DNA of 64,000 bases from Streptomyces sp. RKAG293 (GCF_023701745.1 NZ_JAJOZB010000001.1:7921001-7985000), one strand, 5' to 3'. Numbered from the stretch's first letter, positions 44,265-53,339 are shown. Numbers and translations are program-made. The notes: a model not told the origin generated them from the sequence alone.

Positions 44265-44804
44265 CCGTGCGCCGATCCGCCGCTGCAGCGCGGCCATCAG
44301 GGCGGCGCCGCGCGCCCGAGCCCCGGGCCGGCGCAGCCACTGGAGGGCGGCGCCGGCCGGGGAGCGGTAGGCGCTGAAGAAGGCGAACCGGGTGCCCGAC
44401 CCGTCGGGCACCGCGGCCATGCCACCGGCCAGCAATCGGCTCTGCATTAGACACCAGCCCGGCCGCAGCACGACCTCGAACCGCTCCCGGTGGCCGAGAA
44501 CACTCACCGCCCGGAAGGACAGCCGCTCGTCGGACAGCCGGTCGTTGAACCGCTGATCATCGTCCGACCCCCGATCCGCGGCCCGTTCGGCGGTGAACGA
44601 GCGCAGGCCGGGGATGAGGTGCGGCAGTTCGCCCTCGAGGTCGGCGGCCACCGCCCACACCTGGTCCGGGGCGGCGTCGAAGTGGTGCTCGACGAACAGG
44701 GCGTGTTTCGAGGCCCCCGCGACCACCCGCAGACGCCGCAGCGGATCGAGACCGGCCTGCGGCCAGTCGGCGTCGCCGTTCACCGGGCGTCGTTCATGGG
44801 GCAT
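44229..44804 (-). CDS. SRPBCC-fold protein (polyketide cyclase/START-like)
   Basis: 191 residues from ATG 44804. LFVEHHFDAAPDQVWAVAAD and LIPGLRSFTAER open the fold; FEVVLRPGWCLMQSRLLAGGMA and GTRFAFFSAYRS form later strands, and a helix near the C-terminus closes the pocket. Ligand unknown. The start region contains three ATG-bearing 14-base repeats, so the start choice is uncertain. The end overlaps the broken sigma-factor gene. Confidence 0.8.
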   Translation of the reverse strand: MPHERRPVNGDADWPQAGLDPLRRLRVVAGASKHALFVEHHFDAAPDQVWAVAADLEGELPHLIPGLRSFTAERAADRGSDDDQRFNDRLSDERLSFRAVSVLGHRERFEVVLRPGWCLMQSRLLAGGMAAVPDGSGTRFAFFSAYRSPAGAALQWLRRPGARARGAALMAALQRRIGARSLPGAAPGAAE

Positions 44805-44825
44805 CGTTCATCGCGTTTCGTTCAT
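44790..44825 (-). repeat. Three TCGTTCAT copies at a 14-base period at the SRPBCC start
   Basis: Copies at 44790-44797, 44804-44811 and 44818-44825. Each contains an ATG on the minus strand, giving several possible starts in different frames. Confidence 0.6.
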
Positions 44826-44872
44826 CGGATCGGCTCCCCTTCGCACTGTCTGCGGCAGAGCGTCGCATCAAC

Positions 44873-45721
44873 TCAGCTCGCGAACAAACGCCTGGCCGCC
44901 GCCACGACCAGCTCCGGCCGCTCGTGCTGCGGGCAGTGCCCGCAGCCCGGGAGCACCTCGACGGCCAGCGTGTCGGCGAAGAGCTCACCGCCCGCCAGCA
45001 GTCCTGGCGGGATGACCACATCGCGCTCGCCCGCCAGGATCAAGGTCGGGACGGTCAGCCGCAGGGAGTGGAACTCCTTGCGGCGCAGGGCCGCGATGTC
45101 GTGCGCCACGAACGCGCGGTGGATCCCCTCACCGGCTCGCGCGCTCCGCGGCTGCCGGGCCGCGGTGGCGAACTCCTCGATCTCGCCCGCGCGCCAGGCC
45201 GAGCGGTCGGCCACCCCGCGTCGCAGCAGGTAGCGGGTGAACGCCGGCCAGCGCCGCAGGACCTGGCGGCCGAGCGGCGGCCACTCCAGCAGCACGGTGT
45301 ACCAGAAGCGCCAGGCGTGCCGGAGGGTGTTCCGGCGGGTGGGCCAGGGGTGGACCATGTTCAGCGCGAGGAAGTGGCTGAAGCGTTCCGGAGACCGGGC
45401 GCAGGCGAGGAACCCCGCCCAGGCACCCCAGTCATGGGCGAGCAGCCGCACCCGCTCCAGCCCGAGCGCGTCCAGCACCGCGACGAGGTCCGCCGCCCGC
45501 CGGTCCGTGCCGTAGCCGCCGGGTGACGCCTCCGACCAGCCGAAGCCGGGCATGTCCAGGCAGATGAGCCGGTACTCACCGGCCAGCCCCGGCAGCAGGT
45601 GCCGCCAGGTGTACCAGTGCTGGGGGAAGCCGTGGACGAACTGCACCGGCGGTGCGCCCGGGTCGCCGGCCTCGGCGTAGTGCAGCCGGACGCCGTCGAC
45701 CAGGACGTGGTGGTGGCGCAC
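44873..45721 (-). CDS. Epoxide hydrolase-like alpha/beta hydrolase (Asp nucleophile)
   Basis: About 282 residues from GTG 45721. HGFPQHWYTWRHLLPGLAGEYRL carries the HGxP oxyanion motif of epoxide hydrolases; the nucleophile elbow AHDWGAWAGF has Asp, not Ser, as in epoxide hydrolases and dehalogenases. The lid region follows, then LILAGERDVVIPP and LPGCGHCPQHERPE give Asp/His. The homologous core seems to extend upstream (PRPYPPVPG), but no ATG or GTG occurs in that frame; only a TTG at 45901. In another frame an ATG with a good GGAAGG site begins MPVQRTPG, so either the true start is atypical or there is a small frameshift near the N-terminus. Confidence 0.82.
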   Translation of the reverse strand: MRHHHVLVDGVRLHYAEAGDPGAPPVQFVHGFPQHWYTWRHLLPGLAGEYRLICLDMPGFGWSEASPGGYGTDRRAADLVAVLDALGLERVRLLAHDWGAWAGFLACARSPERFSHFLALNMVHPWPTRRNTLRHAWRFWYTVLLEWPPLGRQVLRRWPAFTRYLLRRGVADRSAWRAGEIEEFATAARQPRSARAGEGIHRAFVAHDIAALRRKEFHSLRLTVPTLILAGERDVVIPPGLLAGGELFADTLAVEVLPGCGHCPQHERPELVVAAARRLFAS

Positions 45722-46037
45722 TCCCGGAACGGGAGGGTAGGGCCGGGGGACGTCGTCTCCCCGGCCGTTGCCCGTGGTGTCGCTGTTCCCGCCGTCCGCG
45801 GTGTGCGGGCTCCGGGTGTCCTCTGGACCGGCATGGGACCGCCTTCCGTGTGTTGTCCCTTGTCCCTGTGCCGGTGGAGAGGGCGGCGGCGGTCCGTGCA
45901 ATCCCCGGGCTGCCCGGATTTCCGTGTGCGGTGGGTCACATGCGGGGCGCCGGGTGGCGGCTGGAGGGGCGAGGAGGGAGGCGGAACCCCGTCCAGCCGC
46001 CGGTCAGGGCGTCCCGTGGGCCGGCGTCGTGCTCAGT
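45722..46037. other. Intergenic stretch between two minus-strand genes
   Basis: Includes the possible N-terminal extension of the epoxide-hydrolase-like gene and the GH2 gene's 3' flank. No RNA gene, operator or independent gene seen. Confidence 0.4.
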
Positions 46038-48386
46038 TCACGGCGCCCACGGTGAATCGACGGACCAAGTGGTGTCCTCGGTGAAGGTGGCCGGGTTGTC
46101 CCAGGTGTGACCGCCGCCCGGAGTGGCCAGCCAGACCTCGGCGTTGATGTGCCGGATGTAGCTCCCCGGGTAGTTGGCGGCCGAGAACCGGACGCCGCCG
46201 TAGCCCTGGACGGCGCAGAAGGTGGCGTCGGCCTTGAAGAGCGCCGATCCGTCGTCGGGATCCCGCCGGACCCGGAAGTTCTGGTGGCGGAGGAACTCGC
46301 CGGGGAAGTTGCGGGACTCGAAGGAGTAGCAGGCGCTGTTGGCGAGGCCGGTGACGATCTTCCAGGTCGCGTCGCTCTTCAGCACCGCGCCGCTGTTGCC
46401 GTCGACGACCTCCGTGTACGCCAGCGCGTCGGAGTGGCGCAGATACCGGTTGGTGAAGCCCGGTGTGGTGACCCGCAGGGACTTGTACTGGCCGACGGGG
46501 AGGACGACCGGTGGCGGCGGGTTGAGGGAGGCGTTGATCAGAGCCCGGTTGGCGGCCTTCACCCGGGCCGCGTCGACCTTCATGACCTGACGGTCATAGG
46601 TGAGCAGGCCGTTGACCTCGTTCTCGACGTCGGTGATCTCGGTGTAGACCGACGCGGAGAGACCGGCGGGCAACTGGTTGAGGCGGATGGCGTCGAGCAG
46701 TCCGGTGAACCGGTTGTTGAGGGCCGCCAGGCTCGGCTGGTCCTCGTAGCTGAACCCGCCGCCCGGATACCACTCGTGGCCCGCCACCTTGAAGCCGAGC
46801 CCGCCGTACTCACCCAGCACGGCGGCGCGGGTGGGGCTCGGAGCGGTGTTGCCAGGACCGACGTAGTTGTGGTTGTCGACGACGTCCCCGTTGCCGCCGT
46901 CGACGGAGCCGCAGCAGTTGACACCGCTCATGTTGTCGACGAGGCGGGACGGGTCGTAGGCCTTGACGTCGTTGGCGATACGGGCCTGGTCGTACTGGCC
47001 CCAGCCCTCGTTCTGGTCCACCCACTGGATCAGCGCGGGGGAGCTGCGGTGCTGGTCGATGACCGCGTGGAACTCGGTCTCCCACTGGGCGCGGGCCGCG
47101 CTGTCCGGTGACTTGCCCGTGTCCATGGCGGGCATGTCCTGCCACACCAGCAGCCCGAGCCGGTCGGCCCAGTAGAACCAGCGCTGCGGTTCGACCTTGA
47201 TGTGCTTGCGGACCATGTTGAAGCCCAGGTCCTTGTGCGCCTGCAGATCGGACCTGAGCGCGGCGTCGGTCGGCGCGGTGTAGATGCCGTCGGGCCAGAA
47301 GCCCTGGTCGAGCGTGCCGCTCTGGAAGACGAACGTGCCGTTCAGGACGGGCCGCATGATGTTGTCGACCTTGGCGACCGCGATCGACCGCATCCCGGTG
47401 TAGCTGCCGACCGAGTCGACGGTCGCGCCGCCGCTGGTGAGATCGGCGCGCACGTCGTACAGGAACGGGTCGTCCGGGCTCCACCGATGCGCGTTGGGCA
47501 CGGAGACGGAGAACTCCGTGCCGACGGGTCCGGTCGCGGTGCCGACCGTGGTGCCTCCGGTGGAGACGGTGATCCTGGCGCTCTGGCCGCTGATGCCGTC
47601 ACCCCTGACGGTGACGCGCAGCGTGTTGTTCGCCAGGTTCGGGGTCATGTCCACGCGGGTGATGTGCGCGGCGGCGACGGGCTCCAGCCAGACGGTCTGC
47701 CAGATCCCGGAGGCGGCGGTGTAGAAGATCCCGCCGCCCGGGTGCGGTGCGACATCGTTGATCCGCTGCTTGCCGACGGCTTGGCCGCCGGTCTGGGTCG
47801 GGTCGTAGACCGAGACCACGACGGTGTTGGAACCGCCGGTCAGCAGTGAGGTGATGTCGTAACCGAAGCCGTCGTAGCCGCCCTTGTGCGCCGTCCCGGC
47901 CTGGCGGCCGTTGACCCACACCGTCGTCTGCCAGTCGGAGGCGCCGAAGTTGAGCTGTACGCGGCGGCCGTTCCAGGTGGCGGGGACGGTGAAGGTGCGC
48001 TTGTACCAGAGCTTGTCGTTCTGGGTGATCTTGCGCTGGATGCCCGACAGCGCGGACTCGGCGACGAACGGGACGCGGATCTGCTCGGTGAACGTCGCGG
48101 GCTGGGCGGCGTCGCGGCCGGTGACGGCGAAGTCCCAGATGCCGTTGAGATTGGCCCAGTCGGGCCGGGTGAGCTGGGGGCGGGGGTACTCGGGCAGCGG
48201 GTTGTCGACCGGAACCTGGTTCGTCCAGGGGGTGGTCATGGGGGAGGGCTTCGGCGACCAGGCGGCGGCACTGGCCGGCGCCGGACCGAGGGCGGCCAGC
48301 GCGCCGGCGGCGAGCGCCAGTACCGCGAACGCGGAGACGAGCCGGCGCCTCCAGGGCGGGTGCCCGGTGCCGGGTGGACGTTTCAT
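46038..48386 (-). CDS. Secreted GH2 glycoside hydrolase with C-terminal AbfB (CBM42) arabinofuranose-binding module
   Basis: 782 residues, GAAGGAG before ATG 48386. Sec signal peptide cleaved near residue 40. GH2 sugar-binding domain (LWYKRTFTVPATWNGRRVQL and GASDWQTTVWVNG), Ig-like domain, then TIM barrel with acid/base Glu in QWVDQNEGWGQ and a probable nucleophile Glu in VLGEYGGLGF. The last 135 residues form a beta-trefoil AbfB domain (NRYLRHSDALAYTEVV, NFPGEFLRHQNFRVR, NYPGSYIRHINAEV), known to bind arabinofuranose side chains. Likely attacks arabinose- or galactose-containing plant polysaccharides outside the cell. A LacI-type site lies 92 bases upstream. Confidence 0.9.
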   Translation of the reverse strand: MKRPPGTGHPPWRRRLVSAFAVLALAAGALAALGPAPASAAAWSPKPSPMTTPWTNQVPVDNPLPEYPRPQLTRPDWANLNGIWDFAVTGRDAAQPATFTEQIRVPFVAESALSGIQRKITQNDKLWYKRTFTVPATWNGRRVQLNFGASDWQTTVWVNGRQAGTAHKGGYDGFGYDITSLLTGGSNTVVVSVYDPTQTGGQAVGKQRINDVAPHPGGGIFYTAASGIWQTVWLEPVAAAHITRVDMTPNLANNTLRVTVRGDGISGQSARITVSTGGTTVGTATGPVGTEFSVSVPNAHRWSPDDPFLYDVRADLTSGGATVDSVGSYTGMRSIAVAKVDNIMRPVLNGTFVFQSGTLDQGFWPDGIYTAPTDAALRSDLQAHKDLGFNMVRKHIKVEPQRWFYWADRLGLLVWQDMPAMDTGKSPDSAARAQWETEFHAVIDQHRSSPALIQWVDQNEGWGQYDQARIANDVKAYDPSRLVDNMSGVNCCGSVDGGNGDVVDNHNYVGPGNTAPSPTRAAVLGEYGGLGFKVAGHEWYPGGGFSYEDQPSLAALNNRFTGLLDAIRLNQLPAGLSASVYTEITDVENEVNGLLTYDRQVMKVDAARVKAANRALINASLNPPPPVVLPVGQYKSLRVTTPGFTNRYLRHSDALAYTEVVDGNSGAVLKSDATWKIVTGLANSACYSFESRNFPGEFLRHQNFRVRRDPDDGSALFKADATFCAVQGYGGVRFSAANYPGSYIRHINAEVWLATPGGGHTWDNPATFTEDTTWSVDSPWAP

Positions 48387-48477
48387 CAGAGCGGCTCCTT
48401 CGTGGGGGTGGGCCGTGCCGGGTCCGTCGTCGTGCTGTGCAAGCCCTTCTGGATCAAGGGGCGTTGGCAGCAGTTCT

Positions 48478-48491
48478 TCTAACGTTGGAAA
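48478..48491 (-). promoter_or_regulatory. LacI-type operator TCTAACGTTGGAAA before the GH2 gene
   Basis: Core AACGTT in a near-palindrome (TTCnAACGTTnGAA, 48477-48490). It matches the site at 59555-59568 (read on the minus strand, TATAACGTTGTAAA) at 12 of 14 positions. Confidence 0.65.
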
Positions 48492-48657
48492 TGCCATGCC
48501 CAGCGGAATGACAGCACGCCGCCAAGTCACTGTCCAGACCTCCGGCAGCAATCGGCCACTGCGGTAAAGGGGTTGTTGTGCCCGTGGCAAGGGCGCGGCA
48601 CCGGTGCTGCCTGGAGCTTTACCATCGGCGTGGGGGTGGAGAGGTCCATCGTTGTCA

Positions 48658-48671
48658 TTTAACGATGTAAA
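48658..48671 (-). promoter_or_regulatory. Second LacI-type site TTTAACGATGTAAA in the GH2 upstream region
   Basis: Matches 11 of 14 with the site at 48478 and 12 of 14 with the site at 59555. It is also part of an inverted repeat CATCGTT...AACGATG (48647-48667). The rest of the 48387-48771 gap has no gene. Confidence 0.5.
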
Positions 48672-48676
48672 GCGCA

Positions 48677-48704
48677 GCGCCACCCCGGTTGGACGGGGTG
48701 GCGC
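48677..48704 (-). terminator. Hairpin terminator after the GH6 gene
   Basis: GCGCCACCCCG pairs perfectly with CGGGGTGGCGC (11 bp, 6-base loop), 68 bases past the GH6 stop. Confidence 0.75.
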
Positions 48705-48771
48705 GTGTGGTGGCCGGGTGTGGGGAGGTACGCGGTGCGGTCCGGTCAGGTGTGCCGCACCGCGTACCGGC

Positions 48772-50002
48772 TTACGGCCGGCCCAGGTTCCACGTCAGGG
48801 CCGGCCGGGCGCGATCGGCGAGCCCGTGGGCCTGGTCCGCCCACCAGACGCCGGCGGCCGGGTCGGTGATGCCGTACTCCGGATCGGTCGGTCCCGAAGT
48901 GCCGCGCGTGCAACTGCCGTCGGACTCCCCGGGGACTTTGATCCACAGAGACGCGTCGAGCAGCGGGACTCCGGTGGCGGCGGTGGGCCGCGTGCCCAGC
49001 CCGCGTCCCGGAGGGTTGCACCAGGTCTGCGGATCGCTGTAGTCGGCGGCCGGGGTCCACGGACCCCGGCCGTTGCGGCTGCTGTCGATCACGAAGTGCG
49101 GGAGCACGGCATCCGCGGGCACATGGTTCGCGTACCAGGCGTCCGCGTCGGCGGCCGGCCAGTACTGGTTCGCGCAGTCGCCGGCTGCCGCACCGGGGAC
49201 GTTGCGCAGGTACCAGGTGCACTGCGCGACCTGGGTGCCGTAACGGATCAGGTCCGCGTCGGTCTGGTAGTTGGAGACGTTCAGGAAGAGGCCCTGCGCC
49301 TGGGCGATGCCGCCCTCGACCAGCAACCCGGCCATCACGCCCACGTTCTGCCAGGCGCTGTGCCCGGCGTCGAGGTAGACGACCGCGCCGGGCTGTCGCT
49401 CCAGCCGTTGCACGGCGCCACGGATCTCGGCGATCCGGTCCGCCTGCTGAGCGGCGGTGCCGCCGCAGTACGCCGGGCTCAGCGCCAGACCGTCCGGCTC
49501 CCGGACGACGACGGTGCGGTGGCCGCCGATGCCGCGGGCGAGGGCGTCGATCCACGCTGTGTACTCGGCGGAGTTCGATGCGCCGCCCGCTGAGTACTGG
49601 GAGCAGTCGCGGCCCGGCACGTTGTAGGCCACCGCCACCGGCACCTGGTGCTGCAGCGCCGCTCTGGCCTGCAGGTTCGTCATGTCGGCGGTGGTCTGTT
49701 GAGGCGTGCTCGTGCCGTTGAACCACTGTGCCACCGGCCAGGAGGCCAGCTTCGCCATGGACAGGGCGCCGGCGTAGTCGTGCGCCCTGAGGTCGGCCAC
49801 CGCCTGGTGCGCCGCCTTGCTGTCGAGGTCGGTGTAGAAAGCGGGTGGCGGCCGGGAGCGAGTGGTCGTTGGTCGTGGTGGTGGCGCCTGCGGCCGGGGT
49901 GGGCAGGACGCAGAACGCGGTCGCGGTGGCGGCCGCTGTGGCGGTCAGAAACGTGGCCCAGCGACGGAGATATGGGAGCGCTCCCAAAGATGTTCGGTTC
50001 AT
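48772..50002 (-). pseudogene. GH6 cellulase (endoglucanase/cellobiohydrolase), frameshifted after the signal peptide
   Basis: Catalytic GH6 domain of about 290 residues with family signatures VAYNVPGRDCSQYSAGG (catalytic Asp), VVVREPDGLAL, VYLDAGHSAWQN, FVIDSSRNGRGPW and a C-terminal SLWIKVPGESDGSC. No CBM. The signal peptide (MNRTSLGALPYLRRWATFLT..., ATG 50002) is in another frame; the two frames join as TRF-YTDLDSKAAHQAVADLR if one T is removed from the TTT at 49838-49840. Without this correction the catalytic domain has no export signal and only a GTG at 49800 as start. A CebR-type box overlaps codons 6-10. Sequencing error cannot be excluded. Divergent from a GH5 cellulase. Confidence 0.82.
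49973..49986. promoter_or_regulatory. Perfect CebR-type box TGGGAGCGCTCCCA
   Basis: Exact consensus as I remember it for the cellobiose-responsive LacI repressor CebR. It lies inside the GH6 coding sequence (codons 6-10, L-G-A-L-P). Confidence 0.9.
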
Positions 50003-50212
50003 TGTGCCCACTTCCTCTTCGATTCGCATCGGGAATGTTCGTTCAAGAGATGAACACTGCTCGGCATCTTGACGCCGCCTGCGTGCGTCGCTTCTATGGC
50101 GCGGGGCCGTGGTGGTCGTTCGTGGCTATGAAAACTGAAGGAATCGTGCCGCAGATCCCTGCTTCTGGCCAGTCCCTCGACGTGTATTGCGGAGGTGATG
50201 TTCCGGGAAAAG

Positions 50213-50226
50213 TGGAAGCGCTCCCA
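50213..50226. promoter_or_regulatory. CebR-type box TGGAAGCGCTCCCA (one mismatch)
   Basis: 13 of 14 consensus positions; 85 bases before the GH5 start and 240 bases from the perfect box, so the two could be bridged by repressor dimers. Confidence 0.85.
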
Positions 50227-50239
50227 CGAGCGAATGATC

Positions 50240-50281
50240 AGAGCCGCACCACCAGAGCCGCACCACCAGAGCCGCACCATC
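50240..50281 (+). repeat. Three copies of a 14-bp repeat in the GH5 leader
   Basis: AGAGCCGCACCACC at 50240, 50254 and (last bases changed) 50268, between the CebR-type box and the GH5 ribosome-binding site. Confidence 0.7.
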
Positions 50282-50311
50282 CGAGCTGAACCGTCAGAGA
50301 GGAACAGGGAC

Positions 50312-52150
50312 GTGCTCCATCTCTTGCGCCGACTGCGCACGGCCGGCACCGCCGTCGCGGTCATGGCCGCGCTGCTCATCCCGCTCGCCGGAACCCAGGG
50401 CGCGCAGGCCGCCGACACCGCCTTACCCGCCCGTACCGAGCCCGCCGCAGCCGTGGCCAACGCATCCGCCGTCGGAGCGGGCTACTGGCACACCAGCGGA
50501 CGGCAGATCCTGGACGCGGCCAACCAGCCGGTCCGGATCGCCGGAGTGAACTGGTTCGGGTTCGAGACCGCCAACTACGTGCCGCACGGCCTCTGGTCGC
50601 GCGACTACAAGAGCATGATCGACCAGATGAAGTCGCTGGGCTACAACACGATCCGGCTGCCGTACAGCGACGACATCTTCAAGGGCACCGTCCCGAACGG
50701 CATCAACACCTCCGGCGGGATGAACGCCGATCTCCCGGGCCTGACGTCGCTTCAGGTGATGGACAAGATCGTCAACTATGCCGGGACGATCGGCCTCAAG
50801 GTCATCCTGGACCGGCACCGTCCCGACTCCAGCGCCCAGTCGGCGCTCTGGTACACGGCAGCGGTCCCCGAGTCGACCTGGATCGGCGACCTCACCGCGC
50901 TGGCGACCCGCTACCGGGGCAACCCCGCCGTCATCGGCATCGATCTGCACAACGAACCGCACGACCCGGCCTGCTGGGGCTGCGGCGACACCTCCGTCGA
51001 CTGGCGGCTGGCGGCCGAGCGCGGCGGGAACGCGGTGCTCGCCGCCAACCCGTCCCTCCTCGTCTTCGTCGAGGGCATCCAGACCTACAACGGCGACTCG
51101 TACTGGTGGGGTGGCAACCTGCAGGGCGCCGGCCAGAACCCGGTCCGGCTGAACATCGCCAACCGGCTGGTGTACTCCGCACACGACTACGCGACCAGCG
51201 TCTTCGCCCAGACCTGGTTCAGCGACCCCACCTTCCCCAACAACATGGCGGGCATCTGGAACAAGAACTGGGGCTATCTCTTCCAGCAGAACACCGCCCC
51301 GGTCTGGCTGGGGGAGTTCGGCACCACCCTGCAGTCCTCCGTGGACCAGACCTGGCTCAGGACGCTCGTGCAGTATCTGCGCCCCACGGCCCAGTACGGA
51401 GGCGACACCTTCCAGTGGACGTTCTGGTCCTGGAACCCCAACTCCGGTGACACCGGCGGGATACTCAACGACGACTGGACCACCGTCAACACCGCCAAGG
51501 ACGCCTATCTGAGCAGCATCAAGGCGCCCTCGTTCGGCTCCGGCGGTGGAGGCGGCGACACCCAGCCGCCGGGCGCGCCCCCGAACCTCGCGGTCACCGG
51601 CACCACCAGCACCACCGCTTCCCTGTCCTGGGGCGCGGCCACCGACAACGTGGGCGTCACCGGCTACGACGTCTACCGTGGCGGCGCACTGGCCGGCAGC
51701 AGCACCGGTACCACCTACACCGACACGGGTCTGACCCCGTCGACCGCGTACGTCTACACCGTCAAGGCCCATGACGCGGCCGGGAATGCCTCGCCCGCGT
51801 CCGGTGCCGTCACCGCCACCACGGCCCCCGGCGGGGGTGGTGGTGGCTCCGGGTGCGTGGCGGGCTGGCATGTCGACAGCCAGTGGACACCGGGCTTCAA
51901 CGCCACTGTCACCGTCACCAATTCGGGGACAGCTCCCAGTAAGTCCTGGACGGTCAACTGGACCTGGCCCGACGGGCAGCACGTGTCGAGCTTCTGGAAC
52001 GCGGCCGTCCAGCAGTCCGGTACGGGGGTGAGCGCCGCGAACCTCGCGTACAACGGCGCGATCGCTCCCGGCGCGTCGACCTCCTTCGGAATCCAGGGCA
52101 CCTGGAGCGGCACCAACACATCGCCCACGCTGACCTGTACCGCGTCCTGA
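50312..52150 (+). CDS. Secreted GH5 cellulase with fibronectin III and CBM2 modules
   Basis: 612 residues from GTG 50312 (GAGAGGA 8 bases upstream). Sec signal peptide to about residue 37. GH5 catalytic domain (about 55-410): IAGVNWFGFETANYVPHGLW, acid/base Glu in IGIDLHNEPHDPA, nucleophile Glu in PVWLGEFGTTLQ. A Gly-rich linker leads to fibronectin III (about 425-508), then a second Gly linker and a cellulose-binding CBM2 (about 515-612; CVAGWHVDSQWTPGFNATVT, with paired end Cys). Cleaves beta-1,4-glucan. A CebR-type box upstream suggests cellobiose induction together with the divergent GH6 gene. Confidence 0.95.
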   Translation: MLHLLRRLRTAGTAVAVMAALLIPLAGTQGAQAADTALPARTEPAAAVANASAVGAGYWHTSGRQILDAANQPVRIAGVNWFGFETANYVPHGLWSRDYKSMIDQMKSLGYNTIRLPYSDDIFKGTVPNGINTSGGMNADLPGLTSLQVMDKIVNYAGTIGLKVILDRHRPDSSAQSALWYTAAVPESTWIGDLTALATRYRGNPAVIGIDLHNEPHDPACWGCGDTSVDWRLAAERGGNAVLAANPSLLVFVEGIQTYNGDSYWWGGNLQGAGQNPVRLNIANRLVYSAHDYATSVFAQTWFSDPTFPNNMAGIWNKNWGYLFQQNTAPVWLGEFGTTLQSSVDQTWLRTLVQYLRPTAQYGGDTFQWTFWSWNPNSGDTGGILNDDWTTVNTAKDAYLSSIKAPSFGSGGGGGDTQPPGAPPNLAVTGTTSTTASLSWGAATDNVGVTGYDVYRGGALAGSSTGTTYTDTGLTPSTAYVYTVKAHDAAGNASPASGAVTATTAPGGGGGGSGCVAGWHVDSQWTPGFNATVTVTNSGTAPSKSWTVNWTWPDGQHVSSFWNAAVQQSGTGVSAANLAYNGAIAPGASTSFGIQGTWSGTNTSPTLTCTAS

Positions 52151-52173
52151 CCGGATCGGCATTCCCGACCGGC

Positions 52174-52205
52174 CCCGTGGGGCGGCGCACCCGCCGCCCC
52201 ACGGG
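52174..52205. terminator. Bidirectional hairpin terminator, 13-bp stem
   Basis: CCCGTGGGGCGGC pairs exactly with GCCGCCCCACGGG across GCACCC, between the convergent GH5 and aldose epimerase genes. Confidence 0.85.
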
Positions 52206-52220
52206 ACCACCCACCAAGAC

Positions 52221-53339
52221 TCAGCGCAGGTGCGGGAAGCGGAACTCGGTGCGGCTGCGGAAAGCGGTGCCGGGTCGTAGCACGGTCGTGGGGTAGGCCG
52301 GCCGGTTCGGCGAGTCGGGGAAGTGCTGGGTCTCCAGGCAGACGGCGCCGTGCCGTTCATGGCGATTGCCTTCGGCGTCGCTGAGCGAGCCGTCGAGGTG
52401 GTTGGACGTATAGACCTGGAGGCCGGGCTCGGTCGTCCAGACCTGGAGTTCCCGTCCTGACCCGGGATCCCGCAACTGGGCGGCGGACCGCAGACCGTCA
52501 GGACCCTCCGGCGGGCGCAGGACCCAGCAGTGGTCGTATCCGTCGGCGTCCTTCAGCTGCGGATCGTCGCTCGCCAGGCCGTCGCCCAGCCGGCGCGGTG
52601 CGGTGAAGTCGAAGGGTGTGCCGGTCACTTCCCGGGCCGGTCCGAGCGGGATCGCGTCCGCCGACACCGGGAGATAGCGGTCCGCGCCGACGCTCAGCCA
52701 GTGGTCCAGCACAGCGCCCGATTCCGCCCCGGCCTCCACACCCACGCCCACTCCCGCCCCAGCCCCCACTCCCGCTCCCGCCAGATTGAAGTAGGCGTGA
52801 TGGGTGAGGTTGATGACCGTCGGCCGGTCGGTGACGGCTTCGAAGGTGACGGAGAGCGTGCCCCGGTCGTCGAGCGCGTAGGTCGCCGTCACCGTCAGCT
52901 CACCGGGGAACCCCATGTCGCCGTCGGGGCTGCACAGCGTCAGCCGTACGTCGGCGCCGTCTCCGACCGGTTCCGCCTGCCACACCCGGCTGTTGAAACC
53001 CTCGGGGCCGCCGTGCAGGGCGTGCCCGTGGTCGTTGGCCGGTATGTGGTGTTCCTGCCCGTCGAGGGTGAACCGGCCGCCCGCGATGCGGTTGGCGTAG
53101 CGTCCGACCAGGGCGCCGACATACGGGTTCGGTGCGGCGTAACTCTCCAGGTCCGACAACGCCAGGACGACGGAACGGCTGTGGCCCGCGCGGTCCGGGA
53201 CCGTGAGGGCGTGCAGGATGCCCCCGTAGCTGAGGACCTCGGCGGTGACTCCGGTCGTCGACCGCAGCGTCCAGCGGTCGACGGCCCGGCCGTCCGGGGT
53301 GACGCCGAACGGTTCACGGTGCGCTGCGGGTCGGGGCAT
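52221..53339 (-). CDS. galM: Aldose 1-epimerase (mutarotase)
   Basis: 372 residues. Interconverts alpha and beta anomers of aldoses such as galactose or arabinose. Motifs: VGALVGRYANRIAGGRFTLDG, NDHGHALHGGPEGFNSRVWQ (catalytic His), TPTVINLTHHAYFNLAG-type segment (PTVINLTHHAYFNLAG), DGYDHCWVL and LQVYTSNHLDG. Just after NLAG, a Gly/Ala/Val/Glu-rich stretch of about 20 residues is inserted relative to the usual NLAG-SG-VLDH. No signal peptide, so cytoplasmic. It is the last gene after the sugar importer and LacI regulator on the same strand, fitting a pathway for furanose or pyranose sugars. Confidence 0.93.
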   Translation of the reverse strand: MPRPAAHREPFGVTPDGRAVDRWTLRSTTGVTAEVLSYGGILHALTVPDRAGHSRSVVLALSDLESYAAPNPYVGALVGRYANRIAGGRFTLDGQEHHIPANDHGHALHGGPEGFNSRVWQAEPVGDGADVRLTLCSPDGDMGFPGELTVTATYALDDRGTLSVTFEAVTDRPTVINLTHHAYFNLAGAGVGAGAGVGVGVEAGAESGAVLDHWLSVGADRYLPVSADAIPLGPAREVTGTPFDFTAPRRLGDGLASDDPQLKDADGYDHCWVLRPPEGPDGLRSAAQLRDPGSGRELQVWTTEPGLQVYTSNHLDGSLSDAEGNRHERHGAVCLETQHFPDSPNRPAYPTTVLRPGTAFRSRTEFRFPHLR

